This document shows, in pieces, positions 1 to 7,513 of a stretch of DNA of 11,718 bases. The stretch is taken from contig JAEYXI010000523.1 in the NCBI GenBank assembly GCA_023428515.1, forward strand, positions 1 to 11,718, written 5' to 3'. How positions within the stretch are numbered: the stretch's first letter is position 1; each line of letters starts with the position of its first letter. The notes under the pieces were generated by a model. It did no database searches and was not told the origin of the DNA. It saw only the letters and a list, made by a program, of their open reading frames with translations. This stretch comes from Pseudomonadota bacterium. GTDB lineage: Bacteria > Pseudomonadota > Alphaproteobacteria > Rhizobiales > Rhizobiaceae. Both the position numbers and the translations under genes were made by a program.

Positions 1-370
1 CGAAAAGCCCTCTGGAAGCGAGACGGAAGCGCCCGCCAAGCCTCGCGCAAAAAAATAATTCATTAAATCTTTCCACAAAGCCCGACCCGGAAAAGCGTTG
101 TTTCATGAATCGCTTAACTGGCGTGCATGACTCTTTGTGAAGGTTGCTTTCCACACCCTTGCGCCGCGTCGCCCAAAAAAGGGGCTGGTCACGCGACTCG
201 GCATCAATACACTGAATTTGTTGCATGATTCGGAAGCGGGTCATGCGCCGGTGTGGGGCCGGCAGTGGGGGTCGTTGCGTCCTGCCCAAGCCCGAGTTCG
301 AAAAGAATTGTTGTCGTGTGTGCCTCTGGCGGAGCGCCTGGGCGCTCCCGTAACGACAGGAAGCATGTGC
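1..370. other. Leader/intergenic region upstream of ybjN
   Basis: No convincing gene lies here. Positions 45-75 are AT-rich (an A-run followed by TAATTCATTAAATC) in an otherwise GC-rich window and could hold promoter elements for ybjN or for a divergent gene beyond the left edge, but I cannot assign clear -35/-10 boxes. A small inverted repeat GCATGA (223-228) / TCATGC (241-246) is present. A stronger hairpin lies at 331-348, just before the ybjN ribosome binding site. An open frame reads through from a GTG at 137 into ybjN, but its 78 extra codons do not resemble the YbjN family and the ribosome binding site supports a start at 371, so I treat this stretch as non-coding. Confidence 0.55.
311..359 (+). 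promoter_or_regulatory. Potential leader stem-loop overlapping the ybjN ribosome binding site
   Basis: GGAGCGCC (331-338) and GGCGCTCC (341-348) form a perfect 8-bp inverted repeat; with a realistic loop this is a 6-bp GC-rich hairpin. Around it, TGTCGT (312-317) pairs with ACGACA (353-358), and one more G-U pair reaches base 359. The outer stem therefore takes in the first bases of the AGGAAG Shine-Dalgarno (358-363) that serves the ATG at 371. Seen: the complementarity. Inferred: that it folds and dampens translation. Confidence 0.3.
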
Positions 371-871
371 ATGGAACTGATCGAACTCGAGATCGCCCGC
401 GAAATCCACCCGGTGGATGTGATCGAGCAGGTGGCGCATAGCAACGACTGGGCATTCGAGAGGACCGGCGACGACGAGATTTCGATCTCGGTCACCGGAA
501 GCTGGACCGACTATCACGTGTCCTTTTCCTGGATGGAGGATTTCGAGGCGCTGCACCTCGCCTGCGCCTTCGACATCAAGGTGCCGGAAGCCCGGACCCT
601 GGAGGTCATGCGGCTCTTGTCGCTGATCAACGAACAGATGCTGTTCGGCCATTTCGACCTGTGGGAGCAGGAAGGTGCGATCATGTTCCGGCAGTCGCTG
701 CTGCTTGCCGGCGGCGCCGAGCCGACCAGCCAGCAGGTAGAAGTGCTGCTCTCCTCGGCGCTGGAAGCCTGCGAATGCTACTTCCAGTCCTTCCAGTTCG
801 TGGTCTGGTCCGGCACCTCGGCGAAGGACGCGCTGTCCAGCGTGCTCTTCGAAACGCAAGGCAACGCCTGA
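371..871 (+). CDS. YbjN domain-containing protein
   Basis: A 166-residue cytoplasmic protein of the alphaproteobacterial YbjN family. The start at ATG 371 was chosen because AGGAAG (358-363) lies 7 nt upstream; the ATG at 365 would leave only 1 nt, and starts further upstream add non-family sequence. The protein begins MELIELEIAREIHPVDVIEQ. The body has the features I associate with this family: an early segment WTDYHVSFSW, then a region ending GHFDLW, then FRQSLLLAGGAEP and a C-terminal helix around residues 125-155. There is no signal peptide or membrane segment. Related proteins resemble type III secretion chaperone folds, and in Escherichia coli YbjN is linked to stress and motility; the biochemical role in rhizobia is not settled. 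It is followed 6 nt later by csaA and probably shares its transcript. From memory, many rhizobial genomes have proC next to this pair; here none lies between them. Confidence 0.85.
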   Translation: MELIELEIAREIHPVDVIEQVAHSNDWAFERTGDDEISISVTGSWTDYHVSFSWMEDFEALHLACAFDIKVPEARTLEVMRLLSLINEQMLFGHFDLWEQEGAIMFRQSLLLAGGAEPTSQQVEVLLSSALEACECYFQSFQFVVWSGTSAKDALSSVLFETQGNA

Positions 872-877
872 CCTTCC

Positions 878-1237
878 ATGAGTTCGGGCACAGAAAAGAA
901 GCCGGAGATCAGCTTCGCCGATTTCGACCGTGTCGACATTCGCGCCGGCACGATTATCGAGGTCGAGCCGTTTCCGGAGGCGCGCAAGCCGGCTTTCAAG
1001 CTGAAGATCGATTTCGGCGCGCCGATCGGCGTGAAGAAGTCCTCGGCGCAGATCACCAAATATTATACGCCGGAGACGCTTATCGGCCGTCAGGTCTTCG
1101 CGGTGGTGAATTTCCCGCCGCGCCAGATCGGGCCGTTCATGTCCGAGGTGCTGACGCTGGGCTTCCCCGACGAAGAGGGGGCCGTCGTGCTCGGCGCGAT
1201 CGAGCGCAAGGTACCGAATGGCGGGCGGCTGTTCTGA
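878..1237 (+). CDS. csaA: tRNA-binding domain protein, CsaA-like
   Basis: A 119-residue protein made almost wholly of one EMAP-II/Trbp111-type OB-fold tRNA-binding domain, close to the usual CsaA length of about 110. Diagnostic stretches are [11 protein letters not shown] (about residues 16-26), FKLKIDFG (40-47), [13 protein letters not shown] (53-65), [17 protein letters not shown] (76-92) and the C-terminal VPNGGRLF. Family members bind tRNA, and Bacillus CsaA was described as a chaperone-like protein with export-related activity; which role applies here is not visible from sequence. The ATG is 6 nt after the ybjN stop and has no good Shine-Dalgarno of its own, so translation probably depends on termination and re-initiation from ybjN. 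The stop is only 3 nt from the stop of the convergent glycosyltransferase gene. Confidence 0.9.
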   Translation: MSSGTEKKPEISFADFDRVDIRAGTIIEVEPFPEARKPAFKLKIDFGAPIGVKKSSAQITKYYTPETLIGRQVFAVVNFPPRQIGPFMSEVLTLGFPDEEGAVVLGAIERKVPNGGRLF

Positions 1238-1240
1238 CAG

Positions 1241-2344
1241 TCAGGCGATAGCCGGTACCGATGCGCGGGCGGCGCGTATGTTGTCCATGTACATCTCCGC
1301 GCACGCCGTCCAAGTGTAGCGCAGGGCGCGCTCCCGTGCCGCCGCGCGGTCGACCTTGAGCGCGTCGAGTGCAGCCTGCTGCAAGTTTTCCGAGACAGCG
1401 CCGCCAATGCCGTCGCCGACAATGTCGATCGGCCCGGTGACGGGGAAGCCGGCGACCGGCGTGCCGCTAGCCAGCGCCTCGACGATCACGTTGCCGAACG
1501 TGTCGGTGCGGCTCGGGAAGACGAACACGTCCGAGGATGCGTAGATACGCGCCAGTTCGTCGGCGGGACGGTGGCCAAGGAAATGGGCGTCCGGATACTT
1601 CGCCTTGAGCTTGGCGAATTCCGGACCCTCGCCGACGATCACCTTGCTGCCGGGCAGGTCGAGGTCGAGGAAGGCCGGCAGGTTCTTTTCAACGGCGACA
1701 CGGCCGACGCAGAGGAAGATCGGGCGCGGGAAATCAAGCTCGCCGCGCTTGTCCGGATTGAAGTGCTCGATGTCGACGCCGCGCGTCCAGGGCTGCAGCT
1801 TGTTGAAACCGCGCGCTTCCAGATCCCTCGCCATCGAGGGCGTCGCCACCATCGTGCCCTGGCCGGAATTGTGGAAGTTCTTCAGCCAGCCGTAGGTCCA
1901 GTCTTCCGGGATCGGCAGGCGCGCCGTCACGTATTCGGGAAAGCGCGTGTGATAGCTGGTGGTGAAGGGCTGCTTCTCGTTCAGGCAGAAACGCCGCGCC
2001 ATCAGGCCGAGCGGTCCTTCGGTCACGATGTGGATGTGGTCGGCCTTGCTGTTCTCGATCAGCCGGCGCACGCGGCCGGGTGTGGTCAGCGCCAGCCTGA
2101 TATCAGGATAGGTCGGCATCGGCAGCGTGCGGAAGAGGTTAGGCGTCAGGAACTGCACCTCGACGCCAAAACCCTTCAGCGTCTCGGTCAGCCGCTCCAG
2201 CGTGTGGACGACGCCGTTGACCTGCGGCCGCCACGCGTCGGTGACCATTAGGATGCGCTTCGGGCCGTCCCAGCGCGTGGCCGCGAGGCCGTCGCTGGCC
2301 TTCTCGAAAGAACCTGCATCGGCGCTGATTCGGGCATGACGCAT
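1241..2344 (-). CDS. GT4-family glycosyltransferase (glycolipid/alpha-mannosyltransferase type)
   Basis: A 367-residue GT-B glycosyltransferase with no membrane segment. The N-terminal Rossmann half starts at about residue 30 (RILMVTDAW) and carries RPQVNGVVHTLERL (39-52) and SYHTRFPEY (130-138, candidate acceptor-side His132). The C-terminal half has GRVAVEKN (214-221), the phosphate-binding VGEGPE (237-242) and the EX7E-type segment DTFGNVIVEALASGTPVAG, where the first acidic residue is Asp281 and the second Glu289. About 28 residues precede the first strand, a short extension without obvious function. The start is supported by AAAGG 6 nt upstream, and no alternative start occurs before Met33. 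From memory it resembles the alphaproteobacterial GT4 enzymes that glycosylate diacylglycerol (the Agrobacterium glucuronosyl/glucosyl-diacylglycerol synthase is one), but donor and acceptor cannot be read from sequence. It lies 80 nt downstream of the monooxygenase gene on the same strand. Confidence 0.88.
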   Translation of the reverse strand: MRHARISADAGSFEKASDGLAATRWDGPKRILMVTDAWRPQVNGVVHTLERLTETLKGFGVEVQFLTPNLFRTLPMPTYPDIRLALTTPGRVRRLIENSKADHIHIVTEGPLGLMARRFCLNEKQPFTTSYHTRFPEYVTARLPIPEDWTYGWLKNFHNSGQGTMVATPSMARDLEARGFNKLQPWTRGVDIEHFNPDKRGELDFPRPIFLCVGRVAVEKNLPAFLDLDLPGSKVIVGEGPEFAKLKAKYPDAHFLGHRPADELARIYASSDVFVFPSRTDTFGNVIVEALASGTPVAGFPVTGPIDIVGDGIGGAVSENLQQAALDALKVDRAAARERALRYTWTACAEMYMDNIRAARASVPAIA

Positions 2345-2352
2345 GGCGCGCC

Positions 2353-2383
2353 TTTGACCATCGTTTCATGACAGCCGCATGAA
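2353..2383 (-). promoter_or_regulatory. Operator-like inverted repeat and PHO-box-like half-site upstream of the GT4 gene
   Basis: TTCATG (2365-2370) and CATGAA (2378-2383) form an inverted repeat with a 7-nt spacer. Overlapping it on the minus strand, the 11-mer CTGTCATGAAA (2374 down to 2364) is close to one repeat of the PhoB box (CTGTCATAAAT). The next 11-mer, CGATGGTCAAA, matches poorly. The site abuts the ribosome binding site, which is close for an activator unless transcription starts downstream, so function is doubtful. Confidence 0.25.
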
Positions 2384-2424
2384 TCGGTGGTCGGCGACGA
2401 GCCGCCGAGGCCGCGATTGCCGGG

Positions 2425-4224
2425 TCAGTTCAGATGGTGGACTTCCTGAAGCCCGTAGACCGGAGTCGGGATACCCTCCATGCGCGCCTTCAACTGAAGC
2501 GCCAGAAAGAGCGAATTGTGGCGGGACTGGTGCAGGTTGCCGCCGTGGAACCACAAGGCGGTCTGCTGGGTCGGCTTCCACATGTTGCGCGGCTCGCCCT
2601 CCCAGGGACCGGGATCCTTGGTCGTGTCCGAGCCCAGTCCCCAGACCCTGCCGACGCGGTCGGCGACGTCCTGGCTGACCAGTTCGGCGACCCAGCCGTT
2701 CATCGAGCCGAAGCCGGTGGCATAGACGACAAGATCGGCAGGCAGGGCCGTGCCATCGGCCAGGACCACCGACGTTTCGGTGAGGTGATCGACCTGGCCG
2801 ACCTTCAGCTTGATCTTGCCGTCAATGATCATCTGGCTGGCGCCGACATCGATGTAGTAGCCCGAGCCGCGGCGCACATATTTCATGAAGAGGCCGGATT
2901 CGTCGTCGCCCCAGTCGAGCAGGAAGCCGCTCTTCTCAAGTGCGGTGTAGAAGTCGGCGTCCAGCACGCGGATTTTGTCGTAGATCGGCTTCTGGAACTG
3001 CGGCATCAGTCTGTAGGGGACCGAGGCCGAGATCAGGTCGGCCTTTTCGGTGCTGATCCCGGCGGCGAGCGCCTTTTCCGAGTAGAGGACGCCGGTCGCG
3101 AGTTCGGTCAGCGGTTCGGACCGGACGACATGGGTGGGGGAGCGCTGAACCATCGTCACATCGGCGCCGGCCGCCCAAAGCACTGCGCAGATGTCGTGCG
3201 CCGATGTGTTCGAGCCAATCACCACAGCTCGTTTCCCGGCATAGCCGTCCGGCCCGGGATGCCGCGAGGAATGGTGCAGGTCACCCTTGAAGATGTCTTG
3301 GCCCGGAAAGTCCGGAACGACAGGCTTGCTGGACATACCTGTTGCGAAGACCAGCTGTTTCGGCCGCAGCGTGACCGTTTCGCCGGCCCTGTCGACGATG
3401 ACAGTCCATTCGCCTTTCTGTTCGTCGTAGATGGCGTTCTTCGCCTCGGTAGACCCCCAGTAGTTCAGCTCCATGACCTTGGCGTACATTTCCAGCCAGT
3501 CGCCTATCTTGTCCTTGGGCGAAAACACCGGCCAGTTCGGCGGAAACGGCAAATAGGGCATATGGTCGTACCAGACCGGGTCATGCAGACAGAGCGACTT
3601 GTAGCGCTTGCGCCAGCTGTCTCCGGGCCGCTCGTTCTTCTCGACGATGATCGTCGGCACGCCAAGCTGCCTGAGGCGCGCGCCGAGCCCGATGGCGCCC
3701 TGGCCGCCGCCGATGATGACGCAGTAAGGCTGCCTCGAATGACCGAGCTCGGTGGCCTCCGACTCGCGTTCCTCTTTCCAGGTAGCGGCCTCCATCGCGG
3801 AACGGTGCGGGACGCCGAGCGGGCGTGTGGAACCGAGTGGCTCTTCATGGCCCTTGAGCTCGACCATGGTGGTCAGCAGGGTCCAGATCAGGCCGTCTTT
3901 CAGTCTTATGTGGCCGAGCCCCCGCGCGACCCCAGTCTGGAAAGTGAACCAGCCTTCAAGCAGGCCGTTCGCTTCAGTGGCGTCCTCGCCTGCCGCAATC
4001 GCCCAGCCGGACGGCTTCGCGGCGTCGAGTTGGCTCTCCAGCATGTCCCGGACGTCGTCCTTGCCTTCGAGCGTCTTGATGTTCCACGTGAAGGTCACGA
4101 GGTCGCGCCAATAGCAGTCGTCCTGAAACAGCTCCGTCACGGCATCGATGTCGCGCGCCGCCAGGACGCCGCCGAAGCGGTCAAGGAATTCGGATAGTTT
4201 CCCGTTTGCTGTCTTATCGAGCAT
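2425..4224 (-). CDS. Flavin-containing monooxygenase (class B) with N-terminal NTF2/SnoaL-like domain
   Basis: A 599-residue two-part protein. Residues about 10-130 look like an NTF2/SnoaL-like alpha+beta barrel (FLDRFGGVLAARDIDAVTELF, FTWNIKTLEG, GHIRLKDGLIWTLLTTM). After a charged linker (about 145-165) comes a single-component FAD/NAD(P)H monooxygenase: FAD Rossmann motif IGGGQGAIGLGARL (171-184), E195 at the end of the second strand, FATGM (293-297), FMO-type FxGxxxH motif with F312, G314 and H318, second nucleotide-binding motif VVIGSNTSAHD (334-344), and the distal VYATGFGS (500-507). Such enzymes oxygenate soft nucleophiles or ketones; the group includes YUCCA-like enzymes, but the substrate is unknown here. 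The residue four after H318 is His322, where many FMO-family motifs have Tyr, Phe or Trp. A strong GGAGGA lies 3 nt before the ATG. It may be co-transcribed with the downstream GT4 gene. Confidence 0.9.
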   Translation of the reverse strand: MLDKTANGKLSEFLDRFGGVLAARDIDAVTELFQDDCYWRDLVTFTWNIKTLEGKDDVRDMLESQLDAAKPSGWAIAAGEDATEANGLLEGWFTFQTGVARGLGHIRLKDGLIWTLLTTMVELKGHEEPLGSTRPLGVPHRSAMEAATWKEERESEATELGHSRQPYCVIIGGGQGAIGLGARLRQLGVPTIIVEKNERPGDSWRKRYKSLCLHDPVWYDHMPYLPFPPNWPVFSPKDKIGDWLEMYAKVMELNYWGSTEAKNAIYDEQKGEWTVIVDRAGETVTLRPKQLVFATGMSSKPVVPDFPGQDIFKGDLHHSSRHPGPDGYAGKRAVVIGSNTSAHDICAVLWAAGADVTMVQRSPTHVVRSEPLTELATGVLYSEKALAAGISTEKADLISASVPYRLMPQFQKPIYDKIRVLDADFYTALEKSGFLLDWGDDESGLFMKYVRRGSGYYIDVGASQMIIDGKIKLKVGQVDHLTETSVVLADGTALPADLVVYATGFGSMNGWVAELVSQDVADRVGRVWGLGSDTTKDPGPWEGEPRNMWKPTQQTALWFHGGNLHQSRHNSLFLALQLKARMEGIPTPVYGLQEVHHLN

Positions 4225-4377
4225 GCTTCCTCCAAAGCCCTGGATGCCGCACGCTTCCCGGCTCCTCCCGGACAGCGCGCCTGCACAGTATCGGCAAGAC
4301 TATCGTGAGCGCCAGACGGATGTCGATTGCCGCGCTACACAGATGGAGGAGTGGCCGGTCGACGTGAAGATTCTGGC
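4225..4377. other. Intergenic region between the monooxygenase and histidine kinase genes
   Basis: These 153 nt lie downstream of the kinase and upstream of the monooxygenase, both on the minus strand. The only clear element is the GGAGGA ribosome binding site of the monooxygenase. I see no rho-independent terminator for the kinase and no convincing promoter, so read-through from the kinase into the monooxygenase gene cannot be excluded. Confidence 0.5.
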
Positions 4378-5799
4378 TCAGGCCGGAACGCGAACGATCA
4401 CGCGCAGGCCACCCATCGGGCTGTCGTCGAGGGTGATGTCGCCGCCATGGCTTCTGGCGATGTCGCGGGCGATGGAAAGCCCGAGCCCCGTGCCGCTTGC
4501 ATCGAGGTTGCGGGCTTCGTCGAGGCGCACGAAGGGCTTGAAGACTTCCTCGCGGCTCTCCAAGGGGATGCCGGGGCCGTCGTCGTCGATGAGGACGGTC
4601 AGAGAGCCCTTGGTGTGGACTGCCTCCACCTTGATGTTGTTCGCGTAGCGCAGCGAATTGCCGATGACGTTGGCGAGCAGGCGGGAAAAGGCGTTCGGCC
4701 GGACGTGGATGGTCGGATCGCCGACGAGCGACGTCGTCAGCTGGCGTTCCCTGAGTGCTGCTTCTTCGGCGGCGGTTTCGAGATATGCGGCGAGGTCGAA
4801 GCGTCCTGGATCCTCCTCGGCCTCGGCACGTACGAAGTCGAGATAGCCCTGAAGCATCGACTGCATGTCGTCGATGTCGCGGTTGAGGGCGGGCACATCC
4901 GGCTTCGACCCGGTGAGGGCCAACTGCAGCTTGAAGCGGGTCAGGATGGTTCTGAGGTCGTGGCTGACGCCGGACAGCATTGCGGTGCGCTGCTCGATCT
5001 GGCGCTCGATGCGCTCGCGCATCTGGATGAAGGCGAAACCCGCGCGCCGGACCTCCTCGGCGCCGCGCGGGCGGAAGTCAGGCGGCATCGGCCTGCCTTT
5101 GCCAAAACTCTCCGCCGCCTCGGCGAGCTTGAGGATGGGCTTGATCTGGTTGCGCAGGAAGGGAATCGCGATCATCAGCAGCACGAGCGAGGTGCCGACC
5201 ATCCAGACGATGAAGATATGGGTGTTCGAGGCGTAGGCCTGGCTGCGCCGGATGAAGGCGCGCAGCACCTTGTCCTGGAGCTGGATTCGGACCTCGAGCA
5301 CGTCGGAATCGCCGACCGTGTCGATCCAGAAGGGCCGATCGATCTGCTTGGTGATTTGGGCGGAGAGGATCTGGTCGAGGATGGAGAAAAACGGCTTGCG
5401 ACCCGGCGGCGGCAGCGGATCGGGGGGCAATATGTCGATCTTCATCGACAGCCGCTCCTGCGCGATGCGAATGACGTTGGCATAGTCGGCGTCGCTTGGG
5501 TAGGTTTCGATCATGTCGACGACCGCGGCGAGGTCGCGGGTCGTCGCTGCCGACAGGCGCTGGGTGACCTGCTGCCAGTGGCGCTCCATGAAGACCAGCG
5601 TCACCACCGACTGCAGCAGGATCATCGGAGTGATGATGATGAGCAGCGAGCGTGCGTAGAGCCGCTTCGGCATGTAGATGCCGACCACCCGCCAGAAGCG
5701 GTTCCAGCGAGAGGAGACAAAGCCCGCGGCATGGCGAAGGCGGGCGAGCAAGCCGCCTCCCTGCTGCGGACGTTCAGTCTCGATCTCGGTGGTCGCCAT
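4378..5799 (-). CDS. Membrane sensor histidine kinase, EnvZ-like, HAMP domain
   Basis: A 473-residue inner-membrane HisKA kinase. Topology: a cytoplasmic N-terminus of about 48 residues, TM1 about 51-71, a periplasmic sensor region about 72-194 with the proline-rich stretch PPDPLPPPG (125-133), TM2 about 195-215, and HAMP about 216-270. The H-box has H280 in SGVSHDLRT, the N-box RLLANVIGNSLRYA (373-386), the G1 box DDDGPGIP (405-412) and the G2 box GTGLGLSIA (436-444). All catalytic elements are intact. The ribosome binding site GGGAG lies about 4 nt before the ATG. The likely partner is the OmpR-family regulator at 7514-8233, since EnvZ/OmpR-type pairs normally sit together; here the opposite-strand cls gene separates them. 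The stimulus is unknown. The kinase must use its own promoter in 5800-6047. Confidence 0.93.
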   Translation of the reverse strand: MATTEIETERPQQGGGLLARLRHAAGFVSSRWNRFWRVVGIYMPKRLYARSLLIIITPMILLQSVVTLVFMERHWQQVTQRLSAATTRDLAAVVDMIETYPSDADYANVIRIAQERLSMKIDILPPDPLPPPGRKPFFSILDQILSAQITKQIDRPFWIDTVGDSDVLEVRIQLQDKVLRAFIRRSQAYASNTHIFIVWMVGTSLVLLMIAIPFLRNQIKPILKLAEAAESFGKGRPMPPDFRPRGAEEVRRAGFAFIQMRERIERQIEQRTAMLSGVSHDLRTILTRFKLQLALTGSKPDVPALNRDIDDMQSMLQGYLDFVRAEAEEDPGRFDLAAYLETAAEEAALRERQLTTSLVGDPTIHVRPNAFSRLLANVIGNSLRYANNIKVEAVHTKGSLTVLIDDDGPGIPLESREEVFKPFVRLDEARNLDASGTGLGLSIARDIARSHGGDITLDDSPMGGLRVIVRVPA

Positions 5800-5841
5800 C
5801 GTTCTCCCGTTCGCAGTGGCCCAGCCGGCGGCCGTCGCGTC

Positions 5842-5872
5842 ATTCTAAGGTACATGGACCGGTTCGGGAACC
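5842..5872 (-). promoter_or_regulatory. Candidate histidine kinase promoter with palindrome over the -35 region
   Basis: On the minus strand, TAGAAT (5847 to 5842) matches the -10 consensus at 5 of 6 bases and lies about 43 nt upstream of the kinase ATG. At 17-nt spacing the -35 would be TTCCCG (5870-5865), a poor match that falls inside the 12-bp palindrome GGTTC-GG-GAACC (5861-5872). A weak promoter with an activator or repressor site at -35 would fit, but this is inference. Confidence 0.25.
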
Positions 5873-6047
5873 TGCGACCGCCTTTTGATCGCAACGTGCC
5901 CATGTGGCGGCGGTCCCACCGAATGCACAGAATTGTCGATGCCATCCGGCTTCAGCCCGGAATTGCGAACTGATCTAGTGTCTTTCGGGCCAAACTATGC
6001 GCAAATGTCGGCCAATTTCGTTCCGATAGCTCCGATCAAGCTCGCAT

Positions 6048-7490
6048 ATGCTGGTTCTCGACTACGATTGGCTCAGCATCTATCCGGTGCTCAGCATCGC
6101 CCTGACCTTGGCCGTGATGGCGCGGATCGTCCTCCGGCCGAACCGGGTGCCGGCCTCGCGCGTCGCATGGCTGGTGGTGGTGGGCGCCGTGCCTGTGCTC
6201 GGCATCCTCGCCTACCTGCTGCTTGGCGAGGTGAACATCGGGCGGCGGCGCGTCGCGCGTGTGCGCAAGGTGCTCGCGCAATTGCCGAGATATGTCGGGG
6301 AGGGAAGCGACGAAGTCGTTCCCGAGCGCTATCGCAACCTCTTCCGGCTCGGCCATTCGGTGAGCGGCTTCTGGCCCGTCGGCGGAAACAGCGGCAGGCT
6401 GCTTGCCGATTCAAACGCTGCGATCGACGCCATGGTCGCCGACATCGATGCCGCCAGGGATCATGTCCACCTGCTTTTCTACATCTGGCTCACCGACAAC
6501 AATGGCTGCAAGGTGATCGAGGCGTTGGAGCGGGCCGCCAAGCGCGGGGTGACCTGTCGCGCCATGGTCGACGACATCGGCTCGCGGGCGCTGGTGCGCT
6601 CGCCGCACTGGCAGGCGATGCGCGATGCCGGCATCAAGGTGGCGAGCGGGCTGGCGGTCGGCAACCCGCTTTTCAGGATGCTGACCAGCCGCATCGATCT
6701 CAGGAACCATCGCAAGATCGTCGTCATCGACGGCACGATCACCTATTGCGGCAGCCAGAACTGCGCTGATCCCGAATTCCTGGTGAAGGCGCGTTATGCG
6801 CCATGGGTGGACGCCATGGTGCGCTTCGAAGGGCCGATCGCGCACCAGAACCAGCTCCTCTTCGCCAGCGACTGGATGGCGGGAGTCAGGGAAGATCTCG
6901 GCGAGCTGCTGAAGCCGCCGAAGGTAGCCCCGGATAAGGACGATATGCCGGCGCAGGTCATCGGAACCGGGCCAACGGTGCGCTATTCGGCCATGCAGGA
7001 AGTGTTCCAGTCGCTGCTCTTTGCCGCCCGCCGCGAGATCGTCGTCACCACGCCCTACTACGTTCCTGACGACTCGCTGCAGACGGCGCTCTGCGCCAGC
7101 GCCTATCGCGGCGTCGACACGACGATCATCTTCCCGGCGCGCAACGATTCCAGGATCGTGGGCTGGGCGAGCCGCAGCTACTACGCCGACCTGCTCGCCG
7201 CCGGCGTGAAGATCTACGAGTATGAGGGCGGCCTGCTCCACACCAAGTCGCTGACGATCGACGGCGAGCTGCTTTTGATCGGTTCGGCGAACATGGACCG
7301 CCGCAGCCTGGAACTGAACTACGAGAACAACATCCTGGTCTATGACCCCGACCTGACCGAAGCCATGCGCATACGCCAGCGCGAATATATTGAACGGTCG
7401 AAGGAAGTGACGGTCGGCCAGGTTGCGCGCTGGTCGATGCCGCGCAAGCTGATCAACAACACGGCAGCCATTCTCGGCCCATTGTTCTGA
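6048..7490 (+). CDS. cls: Cardiolipin synthase (phospholipase D family)
   Basis: A 480-residue inner-membrane enzyme that makes cardiolipin, by family knowledge from two phosphatidylglycerol molecules with release of glycerol. Two N-terminal membrane segments (about 9-29 and 39-59) precede two PLD domains. Both HKD motifs are complete: H221-K223-D228 in HRKIVVIDG followed by GSQN, and H398-K400-D405 in HTKSLTIDG followed by GSANMDRRS. Length and architecture are those of ordinary ClsA-type enzymes. The ATG at 6048 has no good Shine-Dalgarno, yet no better in-frame start exists and the first membrane segment begins about 9 residues later. The gene is divergent from the kinase (248-nt gap) and convergent with the response regulator (23-nt gap), so it sits inverted inside what would otherwise be a regulator-kinase operon. 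Confidence 0.95.
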   Translation: MLVLDYDWLSIYPVLSIALTLAVMARIVLRPNRVPASRVAWLVVVGAVPVLGILAYLLLGEVNIGRRRVARVRKVLAQLPRYVGEGSDEVVPERYRNLFRLGHSVSGFWPVGGNSGRLLADSNAAIDAMVADIDAARDHVHLLFYIWLTDNNGCKVIEALERAAKRGVTCRAMVDDIGSRALVRSPHWQAMRDAGIKVASGLAVGNPLFRMLTSRIDLRNHRKIVVIDGTITYCGSQNCADPEFLVKARYAPWVDAMVRFEGPIAHQNQLLFASDWMAGVREDLGELLKPPKVAPDKDDMPAQVIGTGPTVRYSAMQEVFQSLLFAARREIVVTTPYYVPDDSLQTALCASAYRGVDTTIIFPARNDSRIVGWASRSYYADLLAAGVKIYEYEGGLLHTKSLTIDGELLLIGSANMDRRSLELNYENNILVYDPDLTEAMRIRQREYIERSKEVTVGQVARWSMPRKLINNTAAILGPLF

Positions 7491-7513
7491 CCCCGAGCGG
7501 CGCCCCGAATTGG

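Noticed and set aside
1..106. Open minus-strand frame from an ATG at 106 running off the left edge
   Set aside because: There is no good ribosome binding site, it crosses the AT-rich stretch with rare codons, and it is too short to judge.
60..160. Two TTTCCACA sequences near an AT-rich stretch, like DnaA boxes at an origin
   Set aside because: They match the DnaA box only partly, there are just two, and none of the genes usual near alphaproteobacterial origins is present.
137..370. N-terminal extension of ybjN from a GTG at 137
   Set aside because: The 78 extra residues look unlike any YbjN protein I know, and AGGAAG is placed 7 nt before ATG 371.
1571..2251. 226-codon plus-strand frame opposite the GT4 gene
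   Set aside because: It is a typical antisense shadow of a GC-rich gene; the minus-strand frame carries a full glycosyltransferase domain.
2434..4197. 587-codon plus-strand frame almost fully antisense to the monooxygenase gene
   Set aside because: The length is striking, but the translation is Arg/Asp/Val-rich without any domain, as expected from mirrored codon bias; the monooxygenase motifs on the other strand are decisive.
4327..5973. 548-codon plus-strand frame antisense to the histidine kinase
   Set aside because: It is a low-complexity shadow with no recognisable domain; the kinase has all its motifs and a good ribosome binding site.
5885..6769. 294-codon plus-strand frame overlapping the start of cls
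   Set aside because: It is frame-shifted relative to cls, and its translation is Arg/Ala-rich without motifs. The cls frame has both HKD motifs.
6411..7241. 276-codon minus-strand frame inside cls
   Set aside because: It is an antisense shadow and has no domain.
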